From Phymatolithon calcareum (Eukaryota > Rhodophyta > Florideophyceae > Hapalidiales), in the NCBI GenBank assembly GCA_977006965.1, contig OZ345365.1:2356001-2420000 (forward strand): 64,000 bases of DNA. The letters run 5' to 3'. The number at the start of each line of letters is the position of its first letter. Position 1 is the first letter of the stretch. The notes under the pieces were generated by a model. It was not told where the DNA came from and ran no database searches. It saw only the letters and a program-made list of their open reading frames with translations. The translations under genes and the position numbers were made by a program. Positions 63,661 to 64,000 of the stretch are shown one piece after another.

Positions 63661-64000
63661 GGGGTCAAGTAACTGGTCCGTACAGTAGACGGACCAGAAG
63701 ACCTACGGGGCATGATGATCAGTTAATTTTTGCGAAAAGGGCCAAATTTACTTCAAGATTATTGAAAACGCCACTGTCCAAAGAAAATGTCGGAAAACAA
63801 CTACTTTTAGAACGTACAACCCCACGAAATTAGTTTGCAAACACCTCCTCCAATTCTTCTAGCAACCAACAAAACGCTCTTTCTGCTCGCAATACAGCGA
63901 CAACTGGTTCGTCTAGCGCCCGTATCTATCTTTCTACAAAAAAATCCAAAACGGTTCAACTTTTACGCACTCCACGAAAGAAAAAGTATTTGCGAACACT
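63661..64000. other. No feature recognised
   Basis: A 60-aa plus ORF (63,651-63,833) is open but unrecognised. The window ends here. Confidence 0.3.

Overview
Eukaryotic genomic DNA, rich in transposable elements and poor in genes. There are no bacterial operons. Several retrotransposon families, hAT- and Mutator-type DNA transposons, an LTR element and a tRNA-derived SINE are nested in one another, and one decayed host-type gene has a GT-AG intron. The lineage cannot be fixed from the sequence. Sel1-repeat genes and this type of Ty1/copia RT would fit a red alga or another protist-like eukaryote, but that is a low-confidence guess.

The window is organised as a large old duplication. Copy A (about 1-18,590) and copy B (about 38,962-61,392) are collinear and in the same orientation. 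Beyond that, about 21,840-25,605 reappears in reverse orientation at about 61,405-63,660. Comparing the copies shows 'empty' and 'filled' sites, so many insertions can be dated relative to the duplication and their target-site duplications (TSDs) read directly. Present only in copy A: a 792-bp hAT element (8,233-9,024), a LINE (11,288-14,883) that itself carries a 443-bp retro-insert and a 327-bp hAT MITE, and a 45-bp insert (3,570-3,614). Present only in copy B: a SINE (39,222-39,526), a 61-bp insert (40,629-40,689), a LINE (44,160-49,803) that carries an LTR element (45,275-47,959), a 357-bp G-rich-TIR MITE (53,025-53,381), a Mutator-like element (55,622-56,975) and a 594-bp TIR element (57,051-57,644).

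The only long intact gene that is not obviously a transposon is a 574-aa predicted membrane glycoprotein in copy B (53,618-55,342). Its copy-A partner (8,029-10,565) is split by the hAT element. Differences between the two are almost all amino-acid-changing and are concentrated in two short blocks. A Sel1-repeat gene is present in both copies but was already dead before the duplication, with a shared frameshift and a shared TAG. Other non-transposon ORFs (5,151-5,405; 50,116-50,310; 4,861-5,060) are short and damaged.

The single-copy centre (25,606-38,960) holds a Mutator-like element with a SWIM-domain remnant, a LINE with an inserted SINE, a decayed DDE-type transposase ORF, an ORF1-like coiled-coil ORF and truncated LINE ends. 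An old, heavily mutated Ty1/copia element with recognisable LTRs lies at about 17,265-21,245, and its 5' part recurs in copy B.

The most distinctive item is the LTR element at 45,275-47,959. It has two apparently identical 273-bp LTRs and a short gag-like ORF. Where pol should be there are about 33 tandem copies of a 40-bp unit, arranged in 400-bp higher-order blocks.
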